13,234 nucleotides of DNA. It comes from an uncultured Bacilli bacterium (GTDB lineage: Bacteria > Bacillota_I > Bacilli_A > RF39 > UBA660). Of the stretch, positions 1 through 6,889 are shown piece after piece. Under the pieces are notes generated by a model. That model made no database searches and was not told the DNA's origin. It saw only the letters and a list, made by a program, of their open reading frames with translations. The stretch covers positions 1-13,234 of the forward strand of contig CANRPZ010000028.1 of assembly GCA_947632625.1 (NCBI GenBank), in the 5' to 3' direction. The translations under genes and the position numbers were made by a program. Positions within the stretch are counted from its first letter, which is position 1; every line of letters begins with the position of its first letter.

Positions 1-24
1 AATAATTAATAGGAGGAAAGAAAA

Positions 25-399
25 ATGGCAAAATTAACAAAAGATGAATTTATAAGTGCTTTAAAAGAAATGACTATTCTTGAGGTAAAAGAATTAGTTG
101 ATGGAATGAAAGAAGAATTAGGAATTGATCCTACTGCAGTTGCAGTAGCTAGTGCACCTGCTGCAGGAGCTGCAGAAGCAGATGCTGGTTCTAGTACAAA
201 AACTGTTGTATTAAAAAGCGCTGGAGGAAACAAAATCCAAGTTATTAAGTTATTAAAAGAAATAACTGGTCTTGGACTTGTTGAAGCAAAAGCACTTGCT
301 GATAATGGTGGAAATGTTAAAGAAAACATTCCTGCTGAAGAAGCAGATCAAATTAAAGCACAACTTGAAGAAGCTGGAGCTGAAATCGAATTAGCTTAG
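25..399 (+). CDS. rplL: 50S ribosomal protein L7/L12
   Basis: Stalk protein of the large ribosomal subunit; dimers of it recruit and stimulate the translational GTPases. At 124 residues it has the family's normal length. Residues 1-32 form the helical dimerisation domain, residues 36-56 are the flexible Ala/Gly-rich hinge, and residues 57-124 are the globular factor-binding domain with the hallmark TGLGLVEAKALAD at 81-93 and an acidic EEAGAEIELA end. The ATG is 8 nt after AGGAGG (11-16). The gene stops at TAG, followed one base pair later by an overlapping TGA, then a strong terminator, so it is the last gene of its operon. rplJ is expected just upstream, outside the window, from the usual rplJ-rplL order. 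Identification is secure. Confidence 0.98.
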   Translation: MAKLTKDEFISALKEMTILEVKELVDGMKEELGIDPTAVAVASAPAAGAAEADAGSSTKTVVLKSAGGNKIQVIKLLKEITGLGLVEAKALADNGGNVKENIPAEEADQIKAQLEEAGAEIELA

Positions 400-407
400 T
401 GATTAAA

Positions 408-433
408 GGAGCAGAAAATCTGCTCTTTTTTTT
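408..433 (+). terminator. Rho-independent terminator of rplL
   Basis: The arms GAGCAGA (409-415) and TCTGCTC (419-425) form a perfect 7-bp stem around an AAA loop, followed by a run of eight T after the stem. It begins 9 bases after the rplL stop and separates the ribosomal protein operon from clpC. Confidence 0.95.
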
Positions 434-493
434 GTATAAATTTAAACTATTTTTAACAAGATATACATAGAATAATACGAGGAGGAATCATTT

Positions 494-2647
494 ATGTTTG
501 ATAATTTTGGAGTTGAAATTGCCCAAATATTTAAAAAAGCAGAGAATATTCGTAAGGAATTAAAACATCCGTATGTAGGCAGTGAACACCTTTTATTAGC
601 TATCCTGAATGAAGACAATAGTGTAAGTCGTTTATTAAAAGGGTATGGACTCAATTATACTACTTTTAAAAATGAACTTTTATCAATTGTAGGAGAATCA
701 AACAAAGATACTGATTTTACTCTTTATACTCCTCTTTTAAAAAGAATTATTGATAATGCAATTCTTGATGCAAAAGAAAATAATAATGGAAAAGTTACGG
801 AACGTCATTTGTTTTTAGCTATGTTAGAAGAGGGTGAAGGAATTGCTATTCGTATATTAATTGGTTTAGATATGGATATTGATAGCATTTATGATGAATT
901 AAAGTATAGTTTAGTTAAAAAACAAGATGAGAAATTAACGATTTTTGAAATTGGAAATAATTTAAATAAAACGGTTTCTCTAGAGGAAAAAACAATTGGA
1001 CGAGAAGAAGAGATTAATAGTGTAATTGAAGCATTATTACGAAAGAAAAAAAGTAATCCGCTTCTTATTGGTAGTGCAGGAGTGGGAAAAACAGCCATAG
1101 TGGAAGAATTAGCAAGAAGAATTAATAGTGGTCTTGTTCCAAATGAGTTACTAAATAAAACAATTGTTATGCTAGAAATGGGTTCTTTGGTTTCAGGAAC
1201 AAAATATAGAGGGGAATTTGAAGAGCGTTTAACAAAAATTATAAAAGAGGTAATTGATAATAAAAATATTATTTTATTTATAGATGAAATTCATACTTTA
1301 ATTAATGCTGGTGGGGCAGAAGGAGCTATAAATGCTGCTGATATATTAAAACCGTATTTAGCTCGAGGAGAAATAAAATGTATTGGAGCAACCACGACAG
1401 AAGAATATTATAAAACTATCTATAAAGATAAAGCATTGGATCGAAGATTTTATCAAATTCAAGTAAATGAGCCGGATTTGGACAAAACATTAGAAATTTT
1501 GATGGGAATTAAAGATGAGTATGAGCATCATCATTCTATAAAAATTAGTAGTGAAAATATTAAAGATCTTGTTTTATTAGCAGATCAATATATAAAAACT
1601 AAAAACAATCCAGATAAAACAATTGATTTACTTGATATGATTTGTGCTCGGGTAAAAGTGAAAAATATTTCTTATACGGAAATTTTAAAAGCTCAAAATT
1701 TGTTAGCCGAAATAGAAAGTAAAAAGGAAGAAGCCGTTTTAAAGCAAGACTTTGATTTGGCTATTCAATATAAGGATGAAGAAGAGAAATTAGTTAATAA
1801 AATAGAAAAAATGAATGGAAGAAAAATTAGTCATATTACCAAAAAAGATATTTTAGAGACTATCGAAAGAAAAACAAATATTCCAATTTTAGAAGATAAG
1901 AAAAAAGTTTATAAACAAGTGAAAAAGAATTTAGAAAACCATATTTTAGGGCAAGAAAAAGCAACAGAAAAAATTTTAAAAAATGTATGGTGGAAATTAA
2001 ATCATTCCAATAAAATACTTTCTTTACTGCTCATTGGTCCATCAGGAGTTGGTAAAACCGAAACCGTAAAATGGATTAGTAAAAGTTTAAATACAAATTT
2101 AATTCGACTTGATATGAGTGAGTACAATTTGGAGACCTCTGTTAATCGTCTTATTGGAGTAAGTGCGGGATATGTTGGGTATACGGATCAATATATTTTT
2201 CGTAAAGTTTTAGATAATCCTTACTCTGTTATTTTAGTAGACGAAATAGAAAAAGCCCATCCTAGAGTTTTGAATTTATTTTTGCAAATTTTAGATGAAG
2301 GGTTTGTTACATCAGCAGAAGGTGAAAAAATAGATTTTACTCATACTATGCTTTTTATGACTAGTAATGCCATTCAAATAGAAAGTGTTGGTTTTATTAA
2401 AGAAAAGAATAGTTCTTTTGAACAAAACTTTAGTAAAGAATTTTTAGGGCGTTTTACCGATATAGTTCCTTATTGTAAAATGAAAAGCGAAATTCTAAAA
2501 GAATATATTAAAAAGCATTTAGTTAATGCAAAAATTAATCAGGATACATTAATAGAAGAAGCAGAGTGCGATAAATACGGAATGCGAAATTTAAAAAATT
2601 TAATTTCTAAATATAATAATGAAATTGATATTGAAATTCCGCTATAA
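494..2647 (+). CDS. clpC: ClpC-type AAA+ unfoldase (short form)
   Basis: ATP-driven hexameric unfoldase, expected to feed proteins to the ClpP protease in the cytoplasm. Residues 1-145 are a Clp N domain with both helical repeats. The first ATPase module has Walker A GSAGVGKT (193-200), Walker B ILFIDE (260-265) and pore loop KYRG (238-240 region). A UVR-like middle segment spans about 413-433. The second module has Walker A GPSGVGKT (515-522), pore loop GYVGY (559-563), Walker B ILVDE (580-584), an arginine-finger candidate R653 and sensor-2 R698. VGF at 632-634 sits where the ClpP-docking loop of ClpC lies. At 717 residues it is about 90 shorter than Bacillus ClpC, and most of the loss is in the C-terminal small domain. 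AGGAGG lies 8 nt before the ATG. It stands alone: ctsR, mcsA and mcsB are not next to it. Upstream only a weak promoter (TATACA at 462-467) is visible. Confidence 0.93.
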   Translation: MFDNFGVEIAQIFKKAENIRKELKHPYVGSEHLLLAILNEDNSVSRLLKGYGLNYTTFKNELLSIVGESNKDTDFTLYTPLLKRIIDNAILDAKENNNGKVTERHLFLAMLEEGEGIAIRILIGLDMDIDSIYDELKYSLVKKQDEKLTIFEIGNNLNKTVSLEEKTIGREEEINSVIEALLRKKKSNPLLIGSAGVGKTAIVEELARRINSGLVPNELLNKTIVMLEMGSLVSGTKYRGEFEERLTKIIKEVIDNKNIILFIDEIHTLINAGGAEGAINAADILKPYLARGEIKCIGATTTEEYYKTIYKDKALDRRFYQIQVNEPDLDKTLEILMGIKDEYEHHHSIKISSENIKDLVLLADQYIKTKNNPDKTIDLLDMICARVKVKNISYTEILKAQNLLAEIESKKEEAVLKQDFDLAIQYKDEEEKLVNKIEKMNGRKISHITKKDILETIERKTNIPILEDKKKVYKQVKKNLENHILGQEKATEKILKNVWWKLNHSNKILSLLLIGPSGVGKTETVKWISKSLNTNLIRLDMSEYNLETSVNRLIGVSAGYVGYTDQYIFRKVLDNPYSVILVDEIEKAHPRVLNLFLQILDEGFVTSAEGEKIDFTHTMLFMTSNAIQIESVGFIKEKNSSFEQNFSKEFLGRFTDIVPYCKMKSEILKEYIKKHLVNAKINQDTLIEEAECDKYGMRNLKNLISKYNNEIDIEIPL

Positions 2648-2660
2648 GTTTGTTAATATT

Positions 2661-2704
2661 AAAATTGTAATAAATGGATTGCAATTTTTAGTTATTACAA
2701 TTTT
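2661..2704. other. Perfect 13-bp inverted repeat after clpC
   Basis: The arms AAAATTGTAATAA (2661-2673) and TTATTACAATTTT (2692-2704) are exact reverse complements around an 18-nt loop. The loop carries a second CAATTTT (2682-2688), so the left arm can pair with either copy. It starts 13 bases after the clpC stop. No long T-run follows it on the + strand, so it may be a weak terminator, an mRNA 3'-end stabiliser or an operator. A stronger terminator follows downstream. Confidence 0.6.
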
Positions 2705-2731
2705 ATTTATGGTCAAAGCATAAATATTTAA

Positions 2732-2775
2732 AAAAAATAGTTTAGAACGCTTTCTAGGCTATTTTTTCTTTTTCT
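2732..2775 (+). terminator. Rho-independent terminator between clpC and the gltX-like gene
   Basis: A continuous 16-bp stem pairs 2732-2747 with 2752-2767, including two G-U pairs, around the loop CGCT. The T-rich tail TTTTTTCTTTTTCTT overlaps the end of the stem and continues to 2775. The opposite strand also ends in a T-run, so the hairpin could act in both directions. Confidence 0.85.
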
Positions 2776-2781
2776 TAAATG

Positions 2782-2790
2782 TGATATACT
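2782..2790 (+). promoter_or_regulatory. Extended -10 promoter of the gltX-like/cysS/yugP operon
   Basis: TGATATACT contains a TGn extension (2782-2784) and the -10 hexamer TATACT (2785-2790). No good -35 is visible, because the position falls in the T-tail of the preceding terminator, which is tolerable for an extended -10 promoter. The predicted start near 2797 leaves a leader of about 18 nt that contains the ribosome binding site AAAGGAAAG (2801-2809). Confidence 0.65.
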
Positions 2791-2814
2791 TGGTATTGGG
2801 AAAGGAAAGTTTTT

Positions 2815-4224
2815 ATGAGAACTAGATTTGCTTTTAATCCTTCTAAACCTATGGATATTCTAGAGTTAAGAAATCTATTGTTTTGCTATTTGATTGCCAA
2901 ACATGACAATGGCGAATTGATTGTAAGTATAGAAGATAGTAACCAAAAAGAATATAGTTTAGAAAACGAAGAAAATTTTTATAAGTTACTAGATTTCTTT
3001 CATATTGCCTATGACGAAGGACCCAAAAAAGGTGTTGGATCGGATTCTTATGTTCAAAGTGAAAGATTAGATCTTTATAAAACTTATGCAGAGAAGCTTA
3101 TAAAAAGAGGGGCAGCCTATTACTGTTTTTGTTCAAAAGAAGAATTAAATCGTAAACGTTTAGAAGCAACTGAACAAGGGTTATCTTATCAGTATGATAA
3201 AACGCATAGAAATTTTCCTAAAGATGAGGCCTTGCGAAAGATTCGTTTGGGTGAAAAATATGTTATTCGTCAAGCTATGCCAGAAAGTGAATTGCCTATA
3301 AGTTTCAAGGATAAAGTTTATAGTGATGTTTCCGTGCCAAGTAGTGCCCTTGATGATCAAATTTTAATAAAAAGTGATGGAACTCCAACTTATCATTTTG
3401 CCAGTGCTTTGGATGATGCACTTTATAATGTTGATTTGGTTATAAGGAATAATAAATTTTTAGCGAATACTCCAAAAACGATTAAACTATATGAAAGCTT
3501 GGGGTTTGTAATACCAGAATTTTTACATTTACCAGATATAGTAGGACTAAATAAAGATGGTGGTACGTTAAACGATTTAGTAAAACAAGGTTTTTTGCCT
3601 GAAGCTATTTTAAATTATGTTGTCCATTTAGGATGGAATTCGAAAACAAATAAAGAAATCTATTCTTTAAAAGAATTAATCCGTATTTTTGATTATAAAT
3701 TTATTCAAAAGAGACCTGCTCATTTTGATATGGCAAAATTAAAGTGGTTTAATCATCAATATATTATGAAAATGGAAGATGAAAAGTATTTAGGCTTTGT
3801 AACACCCTATTTAGAAAATTTTTATAATTTGGAGGGGTGCAAAAAAGAAGATATTGATTCCTTATTATTAGCCTATAAAAATAAAATTTCTTTTGCATCC
3901 GAAATCGTATTGCTTACTTATCCCATCTTTAATGAAACTATTTCCTTAAGTGAAAGTATGAAGGAGTATTTAATAGAAGATGAAAGCATACCAAATACGC
4001 TTTTGCAATTTAAAGAGACGATTAAAAATTGTACCAATTGGACAAGGGAAGATTTAAAACAAATTGTTGAGCAATTAAAAATAAAATGTAATGTTTCTGA
4101 TTCGTTATTTTATATGCCAATACGCGTTTGTTTAACTGGTATGAAAAATGGGCTACCTTTTTATGATTTATTATATTTTTTAGGAAAAGAAAAAATATTA
4201 AATCGAATGGAAGAAATAGTATAA
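2815..4224 (+). CDS. Glutamyl-tRNA synthetase-like protein lacking HIGH and KMSKS motifs
   Basis: Full-length relative (469 residues) of glutamyl-tRNA synthetase, which charges tRNA-Glu with glutamate. The catalytic-domain scaffold is clear: SDGTPTYHFA (187-196), VIR (209-211), ANTP (217-220), GFLPEAILNYV (259-269) and the C-terminal anticodon-binding part (YMPIRVCLTG, 433-442; FLGKEK, 455-460). The class I signatures are gone. The stretch that should read PTG..HxGx is PSKPMDILE (9-17), with Asp14 in place of His. The lysine loop is missing: only 17 residues separate LP (239-240) from QGFLPEA, against about 24 in normal enzymes, and no K[LIM]SKR is present. By recalled alignment with Thermus GluRS, the glutamate-pocket residues seem kept (R4, E40, Y193, R211). 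It is therefore probably unable to make Glu-AMP. It is co-transcribed with cysS 16 bp downstream and sits at the ancestral gltX position. A second, active GluRS should exist elsewhere. Confidence 0.88.
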   Translation: MRTRFAFNPSKPMDILELRNLLFCYLIAKHDNGELIVSIEDSNQKEYSLENEENFYKLLDFFHIAYDEGPKKGVGSDSYVQSERLDLYKTYAEKLIKRGAAYYCFCSKEELNRKRLEATEQGLSYQYDKTHRNFPKDEALRKIRLGEKYVIRQAMPESELPISFKDKVYSDVSVPSSALDDQILIKSDGTPTYHFASALDDALYNVDLVIRNNKFLANTPKTIKLYESLGFVIPEFLHLPDIVGLNKDGGTLNDLVKQGFLPEAILNYVVHLGWNSKTNKEIYSLKELIRIFDYKFIQKRPAHFDMAKLKWFNHQYIMKMEDEKYLGFVTPYLENFYNLEGCKKEDIDSLLLAYKNKISFASEIVLLTYPIFNETISLSESMKEYLIEDESIPNTLLQFKETIKNCTNWTREDLKQIVEQLKIKCNVSDSLFYMPIRVCLTGMKNGLPFYDLLYFLGKEKILNRMEEIV

Positions 4225-4240
4225 GAAAAGGAGAGTAAAA

Positions 4241-5623
4241 ATGAGAATATTTAATACCTTAACAAGGAAAGTTGAAGATTTTGTTCCTAATGATAAAAAT
4301 TGTGTTCGTATGTATACTTGTGGACCTACTGTCTATCATTTTGCTCATATTGGAAATTTAAGAACTTATATTTTTGAAGATATTTTAGAAAAAACTTTGA
4401 ACTATTTAGGATATCCGGTTAAAAGAGTGATGAACATTACCGATGTGGGGCATTTATCAAGTGATTCTGATACGGGAGTAGACAAAATGGTAAGTGGAGC
4501 AAAAAGGGAAAATAAGAGTGTTTTGGAACTTGCAGAATTTTATACCGAAGCTTTTAAGAAAGATTTGCAAGCACTAAATATCAAATGGCCAGAAATTGTA
4601 TCAAAAGCAACGGATAATATTTCAGACTATATAAAAATTATTACGAACTTATTAGATAAGGGCTATGCCTATTTAAGTGGTGGAAATGTGTATTTTGATA
4701 CCTCAAAGCTAACGGACTATTACCAACTTACAAATCATAAAGTGGATGAAATGGTTGTTGGTGTACGAGCTGGGGTAGAAGAAGATTCAGCCAAAAAAAA
4801 TCAAGCGGACTTTGTTTTATGGTTTACAAAATCCAAATTTGAAAATCAAGAATTAAAGTGGGATTCCCCATGGGGAGTTGGTTATCCTGGATGGCATATT
4901 GAATGTTCTGGAATCAGTATGAAATATTTAGGAGAATACTTGGATATTCATTGTGGTGGAGTTGATAATATTTTCCCCCATCATACGAATGAAATTGCCC
5001 AAAGTGAAGCTTATTTAGGTCATAAATGGTGTAATTATTGGATACATGGAGAACATTTAAACGATGCTAGTGGAAAAATGAGTAAAAGTAAAGGAGATTT
5101 TTTAACACTTTCTTTGTTACAAGAAAAGGGTTATAATCCATTATCTTACCGATTTATGTGTTTAAATACCTCTTATCGTAAAGTTCTAGTTTTTACTTAT
5201 GAAGCTTTAAATAATGCTCAAAATGCCTATCAAAAATTAAAAAGTAAAGTAAATTCTTTACATTCTTCAGACGATATTGACTCTATAAAATATCAAGAAT
5301 ATGATACTAAATTTAGAGAAGCTATTTCGGATGATTTAAATACCTCTAATGCTATTACATTACTTTATGATGTGTTAAAAAGTGAATGTTCGGATGCTAC
5401 AAAAATTGCTTTAATAAAAGCATGGGATCAAGTTTTATCTTTAGAACTTTTTAATGAAAATAAAAATGTTGATGTTTCCTTTATAGAACAAAAAATTGCG
5501 GAAAGACAAACGGCTAAAAAAAATAAAGATTATGCTAAAGCTGATGAAATTCGTAAAGAATTAGAAGAAATGGGAATTTTATTAAACGATACAAGAGAAG
5601 GTACAACGTACACCGTAAAATAA
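4241..5623 (+). CDS. cysS: Cysteinyl-tRNA synthetase
   Basis: Class I enzyme that attaches cysteine to tRNA-Cys in the cytoplasm. The 460-residue protein keeps everything needed: CGPTVY (27-32), the HIGH-type motif HIGN (36-39), KMSKS (279-283), GWHIECSG (217-224), and zinc ligand candidates C27, C222, H247 and E251 within the FPHHTNE signature. The C-terminal anticodon region ends in the usual RxxAKKxKDYAKADEIRxEL helix. It begins 16 bp after the GluRS-like gene, with ribosome binding site AAGGAGA (4228-4234). Its intact motifs contrast with its degenerate neighbour. A tRNA-Cys gene lies 3 kb downstream, but it has its own promoter, so the proximity may be chance. Confidence 0.98.
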   Translation: MRIFNTLTRKVEDFVPNDKNCVRMYTCGPTVYHFAHIGNLRTYIFEDILEKTLNYLGYPVKRVMNITDVGHLSSDSDTGVDKMVSGAKRENKSVLELAEFYTEAFKKDLQALNIKWPEIVSKATDNISDYIKIITNLLDKGYAYLSGGNVYFDTSKLTDYYQLTNHKVDEMVVGVRAGVEEDSAKKNQADFVLWFTKSKFENQELKWDSPWGVGYPGWHIECSGISMKYLGEYLDIHCGGVDNIFPHHTNEIAQSEAYLGHKWCNYWIHGEHLNDASGKMSKSKGDFLTLSLLQEKGYNPLSYRFMCLNTSYRKVLVFTYEALNNAQNAYQKLKSKVNSLHSSDDIDSIKYQEYDTKFREAISDDLNTSNAITLLYDVLKSECSDATKIALIKAWDQVLSLELFNENKNVDVSFIEQKIAERQTAKKNKDYAKADEIRKELEEMGILLNDTREGTTYTVK

Positions 5624-5636
5624 GGGAGTGATTTTT

Positions 5637-6308
5637 ATGGATTTTGTTATACTTATTTTGATGCTTATTATTCCTGCTATAGCAAGTTTTAAAGTGAATT
5701 CTAGTTATAATAAGTATAAAAATATTACAAGTGAAGGTAAGTTAAGCGGTTTTGAGGTGGCAAGAAAAATACTTGATCATAATGATTTAAAAGATATTTA
5801 TATTGTAGAGGTAAATGGAAATTTGACAGACCATTATGATCCAAAAAGAAAAGTGATTCGTTTATCAAGCCAAGTATTTCATGGAGATAGTATTGCTTCT
5901 TTGGCTGTTGCTGCACATGAATGTGGTCATGCTATTCAAGATAAAAAAAATTATACTTATATGAGAATACGAAGCCTTATTTTTCCTGTTGTACACTTTG
6001 CTACTACTTTTTCTTATTTGGTTTTGTTTATTGGACTTTTATTAGAATCTTTAGAAATGGTTTGGTTAGGAATTACACTTGTAGGAACAGGACTTGTTTT
6101 TCAGTTAGTAACTTTGCCAGTAGAAATCGATGCGAGTCGTCGAGCAAAAGAAGAAATAGAATTACTGAAATTAGCAACGAGTGAAGAACAAGAGGGCGTT
6201 AAATCAATGCTTGATGCTGCTGCCAAAACGTATGTTGCTGGTGTTTTATCAAGTGCTTTAGAATTGGTTCGTTTGATACTTTTATTTGGAAATAAACGAG
6301 ATTCTTAA
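5637..6308 (+). CDS. yugP: YugP-type membrane zinc metallopeptidase
   Basis: Putative neutral zinc metallopeptidase of the YugP family (Zn_peptidase_2); its substrates are unknown. The start is the ATG at 5637, 8 nt after GGGAG (5624-5628). The in-frame GTG at 5628 overlaps that ribosome binding site and is unlikely to be used. The 223-residue length fits the family. There is an N-terminal membrane segment (1-18) and then the zinc motif HECGH (94-98, AAHECGHAIQ). Hydrophobic segments follow at about 111-136, 141-163 and 200-217, and LPVEIDASRRA (160-170) supplies the probable third ligand, E163 or D165. It is the last gene of the operon, 13 bp after cysS and just before a terminator. A role in membrane or envelope protein turnover is inference. 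Confidence 0.92.
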   Translation: MDFVILILMLIIPAIASFKVNSSYNKYKNITSEGKLSGFEVARKILDHNDLKDIYIVEVNGNLTDHYDPKRKVIRLSSQVFHGDSIASLAVAAHECGHAIQDKKNYTYMRIRSLIFPVVHFATTFSYLVLFIGLLLESLEMVWLGITLVGTGLVFQLVTLPVEIDASRRAKEEIELLKLATSEEQEGVKSMLDAAAKTYVAGVLSSALELVRLILLFGNKRDS

Positions 6309-6311
6309 AAA

Positions 6312-6339
6312 GGTTAAAAAGTTTTTAACCCTTTTTTTT
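6312..6339 (+). terminator. Rho-independent terminator after yugP
   Basis: GGTTAAAA (6312-6319) pairs with TTTTAACC (6323-6330) around a short loop, followed by eight T (6332-6339). It ends the gltX-like/cysS/yugP operon 3 bases after the yugP stop. Confidence 0.92.
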
Positions 6340-6370
6340 GCCTAGCATATTTTATACTAGGAGTGGTGAT

Positions 6371-6823
6371 ATGTACGATAAGTATTCTATAAGAAATGGA
6401 GAATCTTTAGATAGTGTTGCTAAAAAATTTAATACAAACGTTGGATTTTTAAAGAGTATTAATAATATTTATTATGATGAACAAGTTCGTGCTGGAATGG
6501 ATGTAATTGTTCCTAAAAATCAAGAAAATTATTTTAATTATTATGTAATTGAAAAAGGCGATACTTTGTATGAAATAGGTAGAAAATATAATATTAATCC
6601 TGAATTACTTGCTAGTATGAATGGTCTTGAAATTAACGATTATATCTATCCAAATCAAGAAATATTAATTCCGAAAAGTGGATATAGTTATTATATTACC
6701 AAGGAAGGCGATACATTAGAAACCGTTTCAAATACGTTTAAAATAAGTCAAGATAAACTATTAGAAAACAATCCAGTGATTTATTTATTAGAGGGACAAA
6801 TTTTAGTTAAAAAGAATAATTAA
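6371..6823 (+). CDS. Triple LysM-domain protein without signal peptide
   Basis: The 150-residue protein consists almost entirely of three LysM modules: about 4-48, 57-101 and 107-147. Each opens with the Y.I..G(D/E)(S/T)L pattern, and the first two close with VIVP and ILIP. LysM folds bind the N-acetylglucosamine of peptidoglycan or related glycans. The ATG at 6371 is preceded by AGGAG (6359-6363) at 7 nt. An upstream in-frame TTG at 6338 lies in the T-tail of the preceding terminator and has no ribosome binding site. There is no signal peptide, membrane segment or catalytic domain, so it is either cytoplasmic (as with some sporulation-related LysM proteins) or exported by another route. It is bounded by terminators on both sides, and I see no convincing promoter. 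Confidence 0.88.
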   Translation: MYDKYSIRNGESLDSVAKKFNTNVGFLKSINNIYYDEQVRAGMDVIVPKNQENYFNYYVIEKGDTLYEIGRKYNINPELLASMNGLEINDYIYPNQEILIPKSGYSYYITKEGDTLETVSNTFKISQDKLLENNPVIYLLEGQILVKKNN

Positions 6824-6853
6824 AAAAATATGACTTTGCTTCATATTTTTTTT
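6824..6853 (+). terminator. AT-rich hairpin terminator after the LysM gene
   Basis: AAAATATGA (6825-6833) pairs with TCATATTTT (6841-6849) around the loop CTTTGCT, with T continuing to 6853. It starts directly after the TAA stop. Its loop and right arm contain the -35 of the next gene's promoter. Confidence 0.8.
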
Positions 6854-6863
6854 GTGATATGAT
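6836..6863 (+). promoter_or_regulatory. Promoter of the 535-residue membrane protein gene
   Basis: The -35 candidate is TTGCTT (6836-6841). A 16-bp spacer leads to the -10 TATGAT (6858-6863), which carries a TGn extension (6855-6857). The expected start near 6870 gives a short leader with AAAAGGAG ahead of the ATG at 6890. The -35 lies inside the preceding terminator hairpin, a very compact layout. Confidence 0.6.
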
Positions 6864-6889
6864 GGATAATAGGAAAAGGAGTTGATAGT

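Noticed and set aside
6353..6358. TATACT as the -10 of the LysM gene
   Set aside because: Transcription from it would begin near 6365, after the ribosome binding site AGGAG (6359-6363), so it could not serve the supported start.
6338..6370. TTG start giving an 11-residue longer LysM protein
   Set aside because: It lies within the T-tail of the preceding terminator and has no ribosome binding site; ATG 6371 has AGGAG at 7 nt.
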